Made by a program: the position numbers and the translations under genes. From Lotus japonicus (lineage: Eukaryota > Streptophyta > Magnoliopsida > Fabales > Fabaceae), in contig NC_080042.1 in assembly GCF_012489685.1 (NCBI RefSeq), positions 26,293,158 to 26,357,157 of the forward strand: 64,000 nt of DNA, in the 5' to 3' direction. Position 1 is the first letter of the stretch, and every line of letters starts with the position of its first letter. The notes under the pieces were generated by a model. The model was not told the origin of the DNA and made no database searches. It worked only from the letters and a program-made list of their open reading frames with translations. Of the stretch, positions 10,305-21,387 are shown piece by piece.

Positions 10305-12750
10305 GGGGGAAAATGAAAAAAATCCAAAAACCCCACCCCATTTCTTCCCAAACCCGCGAGCTTCCATTGGAGAGGAGGAGGATTTTGATTTTCTCCGTTT
10401 CTTTCCCGTTTGCTGCACAGATCGTTGCAAATCGAAGACCTTGAGGTAGGATTACCATATCTCTCTTCTGATCGTCGTTTCTATCGCTTTTTCCTATGTC
10501 TTTCTGTGCTCAAAGTTTTGAGCTTTTTGTAAAACTGTCCAAATAAGCTGATTTCAGTGTCTAAACATATTCTCTGCATGCTCCTGAGCGTGTTTAGCGG
10601 ATTACATTTTTCCGAATGTCGCCGAAATGCCGCCGGGATCAATTTTTGTTGGAAAAACCCATTTCTGGGCAAAATTCCGTTCCTTACGTTAAAAATTCAC
10701 GACTTAGCTTCGTGCTAGTAGGATTAGTCGTCATAAACGTCGTTGTTGACGTCCCCATCCAATTTGTTTTTCAAAAATCCAGTTTTGAAATTCTGAGCTG
10801 AAAATAATGATCAAAATACCCCTGCGACAGTTTTTGATCCGAAAATTTTTCTGAGCTTAGAACCGTCTTAGTTACGACTAATGTTAACCTAGGAACCAAG
10901 TTTGATCGAAGAAAAATCAACCCCCCTATTTATGAAAAGTGGCCGAGAGCTCCATCAAGGGGGGAGGGAATTTCGTTTTTTTCGAAAACTTGTCTTAACG
11001 CGTAGTTTGTCGTACTTTGGAGTTAGTAATGTTACGTGTAACCCTAGTACGTATTGTTTGATGAGTTTCTGACTCATTGTGATTGATTTGTGTGAATTTG
11101 TCTTAAGGCTCATTTAAAGAACTTTGTGAAGTTCAAGAGGAGGATTGTGAAGGAAACCTTGAGAAACACCCTGGAGAACCTACAGGTGAGGGCTTCTCAC
11201 TGAATACTAGCTAATGAATTAGGTGTCGACGATTTCGACTTGTTTTATTGTTTATGCACTTGATTGTGTTTGATTGGGAAAAACGTTTCTGAGGCTACGG
11301 CTGACAATTGATAATCTTTTATTGCTTGATTGTCATTGAGGTTGATTCACATGCTAAATGCTACCTGGTTAACCTAGGATGTGTGATATTTGCCCTATGT
11401 GCTAAGTGCTAAATGGTTATTCCTCAATGTGCTGTTATATGTGCCATGACTGTTGGATTGTACTGTTTGAATATGCAAGTACACATATATCTGTTATTCG
11501 GCAGAGTGAGGATAACGGGCTGTTATGCCACCTTTTAATGTGAGATTTTGAGGAAGTTTGACGGGACGGACCGAGGTTCGGACCCTTGATATTGTTTGAT
11601 GGATCGAGACCTTCTCTGAGAATTATTTGGGATCATGGGATCTTTTGAAACTTATAAGACTTGAGATAAAACTAAATGGAAATTATTTTACGAGGAAAAT
11701 CCATAAAACATTAAACAACCTCAAAACCTTTAATTAATGATTACAAATTCAATTAAGAGCTTAAGACATGAATATTAGTTTTTGGGAAAATGAGAAGTGT
11801 CGCCGAGTCCAAGTTTGGGGAAACTTGATGAGTTTCCGAGTATGTTGATACTCTTTGCTCGAGAAGCAGTTTTGTTGTTCGACTATCTAAAGGATAAGTC
11901 AGGAATTGATAAGTTTTGAGTACTTGGATGCTCTTTCGCTCGATGAGCTGATTTGTTGTTGGGCTATCTTGAGGATAAGCCGGAAATTGGTAGTTTCCTA
12001 GTACATTGGTACTTTTTGCTCGCTGAGCAGTTTTTGACCATCGGATGGAGATGAGTCGGATGATTCGAGAAATCATCATGGGTTACTTTTGATAATTAAT
12101 TGTCTTTTGTCGCAGAATGGACATTTACCTTAGGGTATTCTTTTTAGAGACAATTAGTTAGCTAGAACACGTGACGACGTGACGAGTGAGGTCAGAGACG
12201 TTGTTTGGCTAACCACTTGCATCCATGCACTCATTGAGGTTAATACACGGTGGGATTGCCGGACCTCGTTGGATTCCAAAAATGGTCATAAGACCCGGAT
12301 TTCCATGTAAGAACACTGCGGTGATTCTTGGTAGCAGACGGAAATGGCAGACCTACGGGTTTACTGCTGATCTGATTACACTTTGTTTGGTATAAGAGAC
12401 ACCCGAGCAGAAATGGTCCCACCATGGCTGGTGTTAGGGCTGACTCGTTGGTGCCCATCCCTCCGGAATGCATCTTGTTCCAATGCATATGCATTTCATG
12501 CACCATTGATGCTGATTTAGTTGCTGGATGTGTTTGTTACTTGCTATCGATGTTTGAGACATGTTAGTTGTTTGTAACTGTTATTTATTTATTTGACAGA
12601 ATATACCATTTACAATGTTATTAATCATAATTAAGCCTATGTGGCTATTATTTAAGTTTTGCCTATTGGATGTACTATTATGTAATTCTTTGAGTTGACC
12701 CTTGCGCGTGCTACCTGTGTATGGGGGGCTATGTATGCCCTTTTTGTCAG

Positions 12751-13200
12751 ATGTCCATGGCCGATTGGTTCGAGATGGTCATCCCTTCGGGGGGGACCAG
12801 GTTTGAGTTACTGGATACCGACACCCCGGGTGCGTGGGTGGTCGACCCCGCCACTCACCGAGCCATCTACACGGGGCGAATAATGGAGGACCACGTGGAC
12901 CGAATGGGGAACCTGACGCAAGGAGTCTTGAGACGCCACACAGTTAGCTTTAACCTACCACCAGGCGTGCACTATGGCCTTGGAGTTGAGGTACCGCCAC
13001 CATCACCTGAGGACGAGGAGGACCCTTCAGAGGAGTTGCCTGTAGGAGGGGCTTCATCTGAGTCTAGCTCACCCACAGTCGCGGCTGCTTCTGCCTTGGG
13101 ATCGGGTACAGTGCTCGTAGTCCCCACTGTGAGGACCGATGCAGTCATCGACCTGATCGTCGCGGATCCGGATTCAGATGACGATCACGGTGGTGCGTAG
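12751..13200 (+). CDS. LTR-encoded acidic protein, T1 3' LTR copy (149 aa)
   Basis: The ORF begins MSMADWFEM at 12751, directly after CCCTTTTTGTCAG, a strong splice-acceptor-like site; an internal ATG at 12757 is in frame. Residues about 15-70 form a compact region with W-x-V-D (Trp near 29), then I-Y-x-G eight residues on, then G-N-L-T-Q. A T2 LTR ORF (49290) shares this spacing without gaps over the WxVD to YxG stretch. Residues about 75-115 are acidic and Ser/Pro-rich; the C-terminus has several Asp. There is no signal peptide or membrane segment. It is not part of gag-pol, and its function is unknown. It lies downstream of the LTR TATA, so it would be in the R/U5 leader of element RNA. 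Confidence 0.6.
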   Translation: MSMADWFEMVIPSGGTRFELLDTDTPGAWVVDPATHRAIYTGRIMEDHVDRMGNLTQGVLRRHTVSFNLPPGVHYGLGVEVPPPSPEDEEDPSEELPVGGASSESSSPTVAAASALGSGTVLVVPTVRTDAVIDLIVADPDSDDDHGGA

Positions 13201-13691
13201 TTGGGGGTGGTGTATAGTACTCCTTTTGTAGGGATTAGGGTAGGAGTAGCGTCGAGGCTCTGAACTTCAGTTTTTCTCATTTTGGGGCAGGGTAGGTCCC
13301 CGACCTTTAGCTTTTTGTGTGGTTCTCTTTACGGGAGTCACAGGGAGTTGGTCGGATCTAGGAGGTCTTCGGGCTGTTTTGGGCTGACCTACTTTCTTTT
13401 GGAGGACTGTATTCCGAATACTGACCTTATATTTTGTGTTATACATATTTGCCGTCAGGCACTACTTTCCCGTCACTGGAGGTTACTCGTGACGTGGCTG
13501 CTGTTTACTTTGGGGTGTGTATATATTGTACATTAGTCATGTTTATATTTTGTCGATGTTCCATTCTTTCGGCAAGTTTTTACTTATTTAATACAATTAT
13601 CGATCGAAAAAAAAATATTCACGTTTTTCCGCTTTTAACTTTCTTTTTGGTTACTAAAGTGACGCCACCGAAATCGGGGTGTTACACTTAA

Positions 13692-15612
13692 AGGTTAAAG
13701 AGGGCCGAATCCATAAGGAGCATGTGTGCTACTTCTGTAAGAAGGCTGGACACTTCAAGAAAGATTGTCCGAAAGATAGGCTTGGTTCGAAAAGAAAGGT
13801 ACATTTTATGTTTCAATTAGTTTTGAATTCGGGTGCAACTACGCATGTGTCACATATTATGCAGGGATTCCTTTCGATCCAGCCCATAAGAGGAACTGAA
13901 AAGTTTTTGTACATGGGAAACAGGATGAAAGCACGAATTGAAGGAATTGGGACTTACAGATTGATCTTGGACACTGGTCATCAGTTTGATCTAGAAAAGT
14001 GTCTATATGTTCCTGGATGTGCTAGAAATCTTGTTTCAGTAGGAAAGTTGGATCGTTTAGGTTTTGATTTTAAGATTGGACATGGTGGTTTTTCTTTGTA
14101 TAAACTTGCGTACTATTATGGTTCTGGTACTTTGTTGGATGGTTTATACCGTTTCAATCTTGATGTTAATTTTGTTGAATCCCTGTTTAATGTTGAGCAC
14201 AATAGTAGTGTTAAATGTATTGCACGTAATGAATGCTCTGCTTTCTTGTGGCATAAAAGATTAGGTCACATATCCAAAGAAAAGATGATGAGGTTAATGA
14301 AAAGTGAAATATTGCCTCAATTGGATTATGCTGACTTGAATATATGTGTGGATTGCATTAAAGGCAAGCAAATCAAACATATATCAAAGAATCCGACTAC
14401 GAGAAGTAGTCAACTCCTTGAGTTGATACACACTGATATATGTGGTCCTTTTGATGTTCCATCTTGGGGTGGAGAAAAGTATTTCATTCTCTTTATTGAT
14501 GACTTCTCACGTTATTGTTATATCTATCTGCTGCATGAAAATTCTCAATTAGTGGATGTCCTTGAGATATTCATAAATGAGGTGGAAAGACAGCTAGATA
14601 GAAAAGTGAAAGTTGTGAGGTCTGATAGAGGAGGTGAATTTTATGGTAAATACAATGAAAGTGGACAATGTCCAGGTCCTTTTGCAAAGTTTCTTGAAAG
14701 TCGAGGCATATGTGCACAGTATACATTGCCCGGTACACCACAACAAAATGGTGTAGCAGAAAGGCGGAATCGTACTCTTATGGATTGGTTAGAAGTATGT
14801 TAAGTAATAGTAATGTACCTTTTTCAATATGGATGCATGCATTAAAGACAGCTACATATCTGCTTAAAAAGGTTCCTAGTAAAGCAGTTCCTAAGACTCC
14901 TTATGAACTGTGGACATGAAGGAAACCTAGTTTAAGGCATTTGCATGTTTGGGGTTTTCAAGCAGAAGTAAGGTTATACAATCCCCATGAAAAGAAGCTT
15001 GATGAAAGAACCATTAGCGGTTACTTCATTGGCTATCCTGAAAAGCCAAAAGGGTACATATTCTATTGTCCTAACCATAGTACGAGAATTGTAGAGTCTG
15101 GTAATGCTCGGTTCATTGAGAATGGCCAGTTCAGTGGGAGTGATGAATCACGAAAGGTGGATATTCGAGAAACTCAATATAAGTCAATTGATGTTTCTCC
15201 TCATATTGTTGTTCCTCTTGTATCACAGTCACATAACACAAGGAAACAACAAATTAATGTTCCAAATCCACAAAATGAACATGAAAGAAATGAGCTAGCT
15301 GACAATGTACAAGTCACAAATGAACAAGTGGAAGAAGAGGCACAAGAAATAGCATTAAGAAGGTCTGAAAGACCTAAGAGATCAGCTATTTCAAATGACT
15401 ATGTGATTTATTCACTTGAGAATGCATGTGACTTCAACATTGATGAGGATTCAGTCTCGATCAAACAAGCCATCGAATGTAGCAATTCTGAAAAGTGGAT
15501 CAATGCTATGAAAGGAGAGTTGAAATCTATGGATAACAATAAAGTATGGGAACTAGTCGAGTTGCCTCAAGGTTCAAAATGAGTCGGATGCAAGTGGGTC
15601 TTTAAGACTAAA
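13692..15612 (+). pseudogene. Copia-1 gag C-terminus, protease, integrase
   Basis: It resumes in the frame of the gag at 71 and reads through a CCHC knuckle (CYFCKKAGHFKKDC), a protease region, the pre-integrase HHCC region with LWHKRLGH, and an integrase core with D (ICGPFD), D (RSDRGGEF) and PQQNGVAERRNR. The protease motif reads N-S-G-A, not D-S-G-A, so the catalytic Asp is lost (GAT to AAT is the simplest change). A 1-nt deletion near 14786 shifts the frame; later damage includes TGA at 14917-14919 and TGA at 15580-15582. The protein ends before RT at the SIRE insertion, within KWVFKTKRD, and continues at 43839. Confidence 0.88.
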
Positions 15613-15617
15613 CGTGA

Positions 15618-16824
15618 TGTAAGATCAAGTTTTGATCGAGTAGTACAACTCTATGTTTTGATGATTACAAGTTAACATTTGAGTATGAACAATTATGGTA
15701 CTCTAACGTGTTTTTCTGAGTGTGCTATTTACAGGCTCTGACCTCAATTCAATCTCACACAAATCAGAAGCACTGTGCTTAAAGAGTGACCCAAGCAACG
15801 CCTTCGCAACATCTATGTTCACTCTGAAAATAGAAACGCTTCAGAAGATCTGAAGTTATACAAGCTCTGATATGGACTCAGTCACTTGAAGTTCTAAAGA
15901 TCCAGAAGTTCTGACAACCAAGAAACTCTGAAGGTTCAGATGTTCTGATGGTGTAGAAGACTCTGAAGATCCAGAAGCTGAATAGTGGAAACTCTGATGT
16001 CCAGAAGCAAGAAACTCTGAAGACCATGTACTTCCCTCTGAGTTCAGAATCAGAAGATACAACGGTCAGAGGATCTGTGCTTTCCCTCAGACTCTGATCA
16101 ACCGGCTTCACAAGTTCCAACATGAAGCATTCCCCTGATCAGAAGTCTCCTAGGTTTAAAGGTCAAGTCACTATCCAAGTACAAAAGCAAATGTACTATC
16201 CTGACGACCTACCTAACATTCTCAGCCACAGCAGAAGCTGGAATTTCCAGAACTGCCCTCCAACGGTAGCATTTCCATGCAGCGTTCAAACCCTAATCCT
16301 TGGAGTATAAATAGAGGCTGAAGATTGAAAGATGCGGTTGGAAGAATTACACACGCGCAAGCCATATTCAAAAACCTTCTAAGTATTCATTCATCTGAAT
16401 TCATTGTGTTTACTATTAGCTTTTTAGAAGCAAATCCTTTGTAAACATTCTTTCTTAAACAGTTTGTTTAGTTACCTTTAGGAGATCAAGGTTGATCGGA
16501 TCCTAGAGAAGACTAAGAGAGTGAATCTTAGTGTGAGCTAAGTCAGTGTAATTGTTAGTCACTTGTAGGTTTCAAGTGCAGTTGTAACACTTTACCTGAT
16601 TAGTGGATTGCCTTCATTCTAAGAAGGAAGAAATCACCTTAACGGGTGGACTGGATTAGCTTGAGGGATTTATCAAGTGAACCAGGATAAAAATCCTTGT
16701 GTGCTTTTCTATCTCTTATCTTTAGCACTTTGTTCTCGAAAGATTTGATAAAATCTTTAAGGTGGAAGTTTTATCTTGAAAACGTTATTCAAACCCCCCC
16801 TTTCTACCGTTTTTCATACCTTCA
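15618..16824 (+). repeat. SIRE 5' LTR (1207 bp)
   Basis: It starts TGTAAGATCAAG and ends CATACCTTCA. It contains many CAGAAG/TCTGA-type short repeats and one TATA box. It is matched by 42637-43833 and, in reverse, by 18508-19716. Confidence 0.95.
16306..16313 (+). promoter_or_regulatory. SIRE 5' LTR TATA box
   Basis: TATAAATA in GGAGTATAAATAGAGGC. It is conserved in the 3' LTR (43315-43322) and in the antisense LTR (reverse complement at 19021-19028). Confidence 0.7.
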
Positions 16825-16826
16825 AT

Positions 16827-16838
16827 TGGTATCAGAGC
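16827..16838 (+). other. SIRE primer-binding site (initiator Met tRNA)
   Basis: TGGTATCAGAGC two bases after the LTR end; complementary to the 3' end of initiator methionine tRNA. Confidence 0.95.
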
Positions 16839-16896
16839 GCAAGTTCTGATTACCACACCTAACAATGTTCAGTGATCCGGGCCGGTATGAAAAACA

Positions 16897-18507
16897 ATGG
16901 CTACCACCAGTGAAACTCAAAGAGATGGTTACAATGCAAAGCCTCCCATGTTCGACGGTCAAAGGTTCGAATATTGGAAAGATAGACTTGAAAGTTTCTT
17001 TCTGGGTTTTGATGCAGATCTCTGGGATATTATTGTGGATGGCTATGAGCGTCCAACTGATGAAGAAGGCAAGAAGATCCCAAGGTCAGAGATGGCTGCA
17101 GATCAAAAGAAGCTTTACTCACAACATCACAAAGCTAGAGCAATTCTTCTAAGTGCTATTTCGTATGAAGAGTGCCAGAAGATTACAGATCGTGAGTATG
17201 CAAAAGGCATTTTTGAATCCCTGAAGATGTCTCATGAAGGAAACAAGAAAGTCAAAGAATCAAAGGCATTGTCTTTGATCCAAAAGTATGAATCCTTCAT
17301 CATGGAGCCAAACGAGTCCATTGAAGAAATGTTTTCCAGATTTCAATTGCTTGTTGCTGGAATATGACCTCTCAACAAGAGCTACACAACGAAAGATCAT
17401 GTCATAAGGGTCATCAGATGTCTTCCTGAAAGCTGGATGCCCTTGGTGACTTCAATAGAGCTCACAAGAGATGTTGAGCGTATGAGTTTAGAAGAACTCA
17501 TCAGCATACTGAAGAGCTATGAGATGAAGCGCTCAGAGATGCAAGATCTGAGGAAGAAGTCAATAGCCTTAAAATCCAAATCTGAGAAGGCTAAAGCAGA
17601 GAAGCCAAAAGCTCTTCAAGCTAAAGCAGAAGAATCTGAAGAAGCATCAGAAGATTCTGATGAAGATGAGCTGACTCTGATATCTAAAAGATTCAACCGT
17701 ATCTGGAAGCATAGGCAGAGCAAGTACAAAGGCTCTGGAAAGGCCAAAGGAAAGTCTGAATCCTCAGGTCAGAAGAAGTCCTCAATTAAGGAAGTCACAT
17801 GCTTTGAGTGCAAGGAATCAGGGCACTACAAAAGTGATTGTCCAAAATTAAAGAAGGACAAGAGGCCAAAGAAGAACTTCAAGACCAAGAAAAGTCTGAT
17901 GGTGACTTTTGATGAATCAGAGTCAGAGGATGTTGACTCTGATGGTGAAGTCCAAGGACTCATGGTCATTGTCAAAGACAAAGGAGCAGAGTCAAAGGAA
18001 GCTGTTGACTCTGACTCAGAATCAGAAGGAGATCCTAACTCAGACGATGAAAATGAGGTATTCGCTTCTTTCTCAACCTCTGAACTGAAACATGCCTTGT
18101 CTGATATTATGGATAAGTATAACTCTTTATTGTCTAAGCATAAGAACCTGAAAAAGAACTTATCTGCTGTTTCTAAAACTCCTTCTGAACATGAGAAAAT
18201 CATTTCTGATTTGAAAAATGATAACCATGCTTTAGTAAATTCTAACTCTGTGCTTAAGAATCAAATTGCTAAGTTAGAAGAAGTTATTGCCTGCGATGCC
18301 TCTGATAGTAAGCATGAATCTAAGTATGAAAAATCTTTTCAAAGATTCCTGGCTAAAAGTGTAGATAGAAGCTTGATGGCTTCACTGATCTATGGTGTAA
18401 GCAGAAATGGAATGCATGGCATTGGCTATTCTAAACCAATTAGAAATGAGCCTTCTGTGCCTAAAGCTAAATCCTTGTATGAATGCTTTGTTCCCTCTGG
18501 TACCATA
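16897..18507 (+). pseudogene. SIRE gag (one stop, truncated before protease)
   Basis: ATG at 16897. The frame is open to TGA at 17365-17367, then open again to 18507. Residues 1-155 form the copia Gag N-terminal region (PPMFDGQRFEYWKDRL near 18-33). A basic Lys/Glu stretch follows, then a CCHC knuckle (CFECKESGHYKSDC, about 17802-17843) and a long Ser/Asp/Glu tail predicted to form coiled coil near 18060-18290. The stop is in a conserved Gag stretch and fits CGA to TGA. The frame is cut at 18507 by the antisense SIRE LTR, which supplies the apparent stop. Protease and integrase of this copy are missing. Confidence 0.9.
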
Positions 18508-19716
18508 TGAAGGTATGAAAAACGGTAGAAAGGGGGGGGGTTTGAATAACGTTTACAAGATAAAACTTCCACCTTAAAGATTTTGACAAATCTTTTCGAG
18601 AACTAAGTGCTAAAGATAAGAGATAGAAAAGCACACAAGGATTTTTATCCTGGTTCACTTGATAAATCCCTCAAGCTAATCCAGTCCACCCGTTAAGGTG
18701 ATTTCTTCCTTCCTAGAATGAAGGCAATCCACTAATCAGGTAAGTGTTACAACTGCACTTGAAACCTACAAGTGACTAACAATTACACTGACTTAGCTCA
18801 CACTAAGATTCACTCTCTTAGTCTTCTCTAGGATCCGATCAACCTTGATCTCCTAAAGGTAACTAAACAAACTGTTTAAGAAAGAATGTTTACAAGAGAT
18901 TTGCTTCTGAAAAGCTAATAGTAAACAAAATGAATTCAGATGAAAGAATGCTTAGAAGGTTTTTGAATATAGCTTGCGCGTGTGTAATTCTTCCAACCGC
19001 ATCTTTCAAACTTCAGCCTCTATTTATACTCCAAGGATTAGGGTTTGAACGCTGCATGGAAATGCTACCGTTGGAGGGCAGTTCTGGAAATTCCAGCTTC
19101 TGCTGTGGCTGAGAACGTTAGGTAGGTCGTCAGGAAAGTACATATGCTTTTGTACTTGGATAGTGACTTGACCTTTAAACCTAGGAGACTTCTGCTCAGG
19201 GGAATGCTTCATGTTGGAACTTGTGAAGCCGGTTGATCAGAGTCAGAGGGAAAGCACAGATCCTCTGACCGTTGTATCTTCTGATTCTGAACTCAGAGGG
19301 AAGTACATGGTCTTCAGAGTTTCTTGCTTCTGGACATCAGAGTTTCCACTATACAGCTTTTGGATCTTCAGAGTCTTCTACACCATCAGAACATCTGAAC
19401 CTTCAGAGTTTCTTGGTTGTCAGAACTTCTGGATCTTCAGAACTTCAAGTGACTAAGTCCTTATCAAAGCTTGTATAACTTCAGATCTTCTGAAGCGTTT
19501 CTACTGTTCAGAGTGAACATAGATGTTGCGAAAGCGTTGCTTGGGTCACTCTTATGCACAGTGCTTCTGATTTGTGTGAGATTGAATTGAGGTCAGAGCC
19601 TGTAAATAGCACACTCAGAAAAACACGTTAGAGTACCATAATTGTTCATACTCAAATGTTAACTTGTAATCATCAAAACATAGAGTTGTACTACTCGATC
19701 AAAACTTGATCTTACA
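18508..19716 (-). repeat. Antisense SIRE LTR (1209 bp)
   Basis: Reverse complement of the SIRE LTR: it starts TGAAGGTATG and ends TGATCTTACA. The next bases, ATCTCCCCCTTTTTG, are the polypurine tract in reverse. With the 5' LTR at 15618-16824 it forms an inverted repeat around 1.68 kb of gag. Confidence 0.95.
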
Positions 19717-20447
19717 ATCTCCCCCTTTTTGATGATGACAAAACTAAGTATTTTGATGAACAATTCTTAAACAATAAACTGAATTCACTCAGAGTTTAGA
19801 GATATAGAATAAGACTTATCCTGATGTGAATAGTTTATTTTACTCATTATGAATCCAAGTCACAGCTTGATTCTGAGCATAGCTCCCCCTGAATCTAAGA
19901 CTTAATGAAAACGTTAGAAATGTCTAGATTCTGAGCTAAATAATGTAAGAGTTCAGAGTGAAGGCGCATGACATAGATGAAATAGAATAATCAGAGCGCA
20001 TAAGTATTCAGAGTCAACGATAAGTGATATCAGAGTCAAATATAATCACTTCAGAAGAAGTGAAATGTATTCCTTGTATTTGCCCAGTGACACATCTATG
20101 GTCATAACGGTGGAACTCTTAAATTCTCCAAAATAAAAAAATAAAACACACTAACACAGCTTACACATCAAAAACTGAGTGTACTCCCCCTTTTTGTCAT
20201 AAGCAAAAAGCATGGGGTGTGAAAAACTTAGCTTGAAGTACAAGGTACTCCCCCTTAGAGAAGGTCTAAGTTTAAGAAAATGGAGAAATAAACGATGCAT
20301 GAATGAGAGTTACGCAAAGTAAAGAATGGAGTTAATGCAGGAGAAGAACGTTTACCACCGACCACGGGAGTAAAGAGAACTTCAGTTACCAAGGACTGAA
20401 CCTCGAGAAACTGTAGGAGCCATAACTTCCAAGGAGAGAAGGAAGCT
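19717..20447 (-). other. SIRE 3' internal spacer, antisense copy
   Basis: Non-coding stretch between the polypurine tract and the antisense-ORF promoter. It holds several CTCCCCCTT-like runs (19720, 19883, 20184, 20247), matched in reverse in 42090-42636. No ORF is seen. Confidence 0.7.
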
Positions 20448-20457
20448 TATATAAAGA
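20448..20457 (+). promoter_or_regulatory. TATA box of the SIRE extra ORF (fragment copy)
   Basis: TTATATAAAG lies about 55 bp ahead of the ATG at 20509. The same box is present at the matching place in the 3' copy (41897-41907, minus strand). Confidence 0.55.
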
Positions 20458-20508
20458 GAGTTAGAGGAGGGTAAGCTTCACAACTCGATCAATTCTATAA
20501 AAAGAAAA

Positions 20509-20901
20509 ATGGCATCATACAAGGTAGCACTGGAAGAGCTCAGAAGGAAGGCCTTCGAGGAAGACATGTTCCTTAACTTAAGGCATCCAGAGGGTACAAA
20601 GACCATACACGAGCTGACAAGGACACTGCTTGAGGAGGACCTTCGTCCAGAGCTGAAGAACGACTTGAAGGAATTTCTTGCCTTTGTGGTAGAAGTTCAA
20701 GAACTCAGCCAGCTTGAGCTGAGGCTACTGGAAGAAAAGGACACTATAGAAAAGAAGCTCAAGACAACAGAAGAGATTCTGGAGAGGAATGAGCTGAACG
20801 TCAATCACAACAACATCCAGTATTCACTGGATCGTCTGGAGAAAGAGAGGTCAGAGCAGCGCCAAGAGTGCAGAAGAATGAGGAGGGATCCTCCATTCTA
20901 G
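20509..20901 (+). CDS. SIRE extra ORF, opposite strand to the element (130 aa, fragment copy)
   Basis: The ORF runs opposite to the SIRE fragment that contains it. It encodes 130 residues starting MASYKVALEELRRKAF, rich in Glu, Leu, Lys and Arg, with heptad-like spacing from about residue 45 to 120, so a coiled coil is likely. It ends in a short basic stretch, RRMRRDPPF. There is no signal peptide or membrane segment. A TATA box lies 55 bp upstream and an AATAAA at 20949-20954 is 48 bp past the stop. The homologue at 41449-41841 differs by about a dozen residues, with no stop in either. Function unknown; no family was recognised. Confidence 0.65.
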   Translation: MASYKVALEELRRKAFEEDMFLNLRHPEGTKTIHELTRTLLEEDLRPELKNDLKEFLAFVVEVQELSQLELRLLEEKDTIEKKLKTTEEILERNELNVNHNNIQYSLDRLEKERSEQRQECRRMRRDPPF

Positions 20902-21110
20902 ATTGTAGGAAAAGAAAGAATGTATGATGTAAACACATAATGATTATGAATAAAGAAAAGAAAATTTTGCAAACACATAGTGACAAATATATATATATAT
21001 ATGTATGTGCAAGGATAATCACAAACTAACAAAGAATAATAACTAAAGTAACGTAAAGAAAAGAAGTTAAAATTAACAAAGTGAAGAGAGAAAACGAAGA
21101 GATCCTAAGA

Positions 21111-21378
21111 CTAGGGCTTGTCAGAATGACGTAGAAGTTCCGTAAGAATTTGCTTCATGTCCAGCAGCAGAGACTCATGAGTATCAAGACGTTGTTCCAT
21201 GATGTCGAGTCTGGACGAGCTTGTCTGTGTGGAACTAGAAGGAACATTCTGAGCAGCTTGATGAGCTGGAATGGAAGCAGAAGCAGCAGGAGAAAAAACC
21301 ACTGGTGCAAGTGCTTGGCATCTAACGGCTTCAGCTTCAGCTTCAAGTCTCTCTGCCTCTAATCTTGCTTCTTCTGGT
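21111..21378 (-). pseudogene. SIRE env-like ORF, C-terminal end (antisense fragment)
   Basis: On the minus strand this encodes the last ~85 residues of the env-like protein: the end of an Ala/Glu/Arg coiled coil (EARLEAERLEAEAEA), a Ser-rich linker and the C-terminus ending RHSDKP. It matches the end of the ORF at 39389-41237 (ending RRSDKP). The upstream part is missing because of the deletion junction near 21378. Residues read further upstream belong to the opposite strand of the outer SIRE. Confidence 0.85.
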
Positions 21379-21387
21379 TGTGAATAA

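Larger units (their letters stand above)
771..13686 (+). mobile_element. T1, Tekay/Del-type Ty3/gypsy chromovirus, 12.9 kb
   Basis: This is a complete LTR-internal-LTR structure. The LTRs begin TGTGAGACCC and end GGTGTTACA. The 5-bp target duplication CTTAA is present at 766-770 and 13687-13691. The internal part (4920-9586) has a Met-tRNA primer-binding site, one gag-pol frame with two stops, and a purine tract before the 3' LTR. Order of domains (protease, RT, RNase H, integrase, chromodomain-like end) and wording of the RT match the Tekay/Del chromovirus lineage. The 4.1-kb LTRs are nearly as long as the internal region (4.67 kb). It sits in the Copia-1 gag. Confidence 0.95.
9587..13686 (+). 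repeat. T1 3' LTR (4100 bp)
   Basis: It repeats 771-4919 with scattered substitutions. TATA is at 10297-10304, the predicted leader exon at 11108-11185, the hairpin array at about 11830-12065 and an intact LTR ORF at 12751-13200. It is followed by the target duplication CTTAA (13687-13691) and the resumed Copia-1 gag. Confidence 0.95.
18508..21378 (-). mobile_element. Antisense SIRE fragment (3' LTR plus 3' internal region)
   Basis: Read on the minus strand this is the 3' end of a SIRE copy: the end of an env-like coiled-coil ORF, the extra ORF region, a purine tract and an LTR. It matches about 40970-43833 of the outer SIRE in reverse. The left edge is an exact LTR end at 18508. The right edge (about 21372-21388) is abrupt, inside the env-like ORF on one side and inside the integrase-RT linker of the outer SIRE on the other. 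A second SIRE probably inserted in reverse, and a later deletion removed its 5' part and the outer protease-integrase region. Confidence 0.88.
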
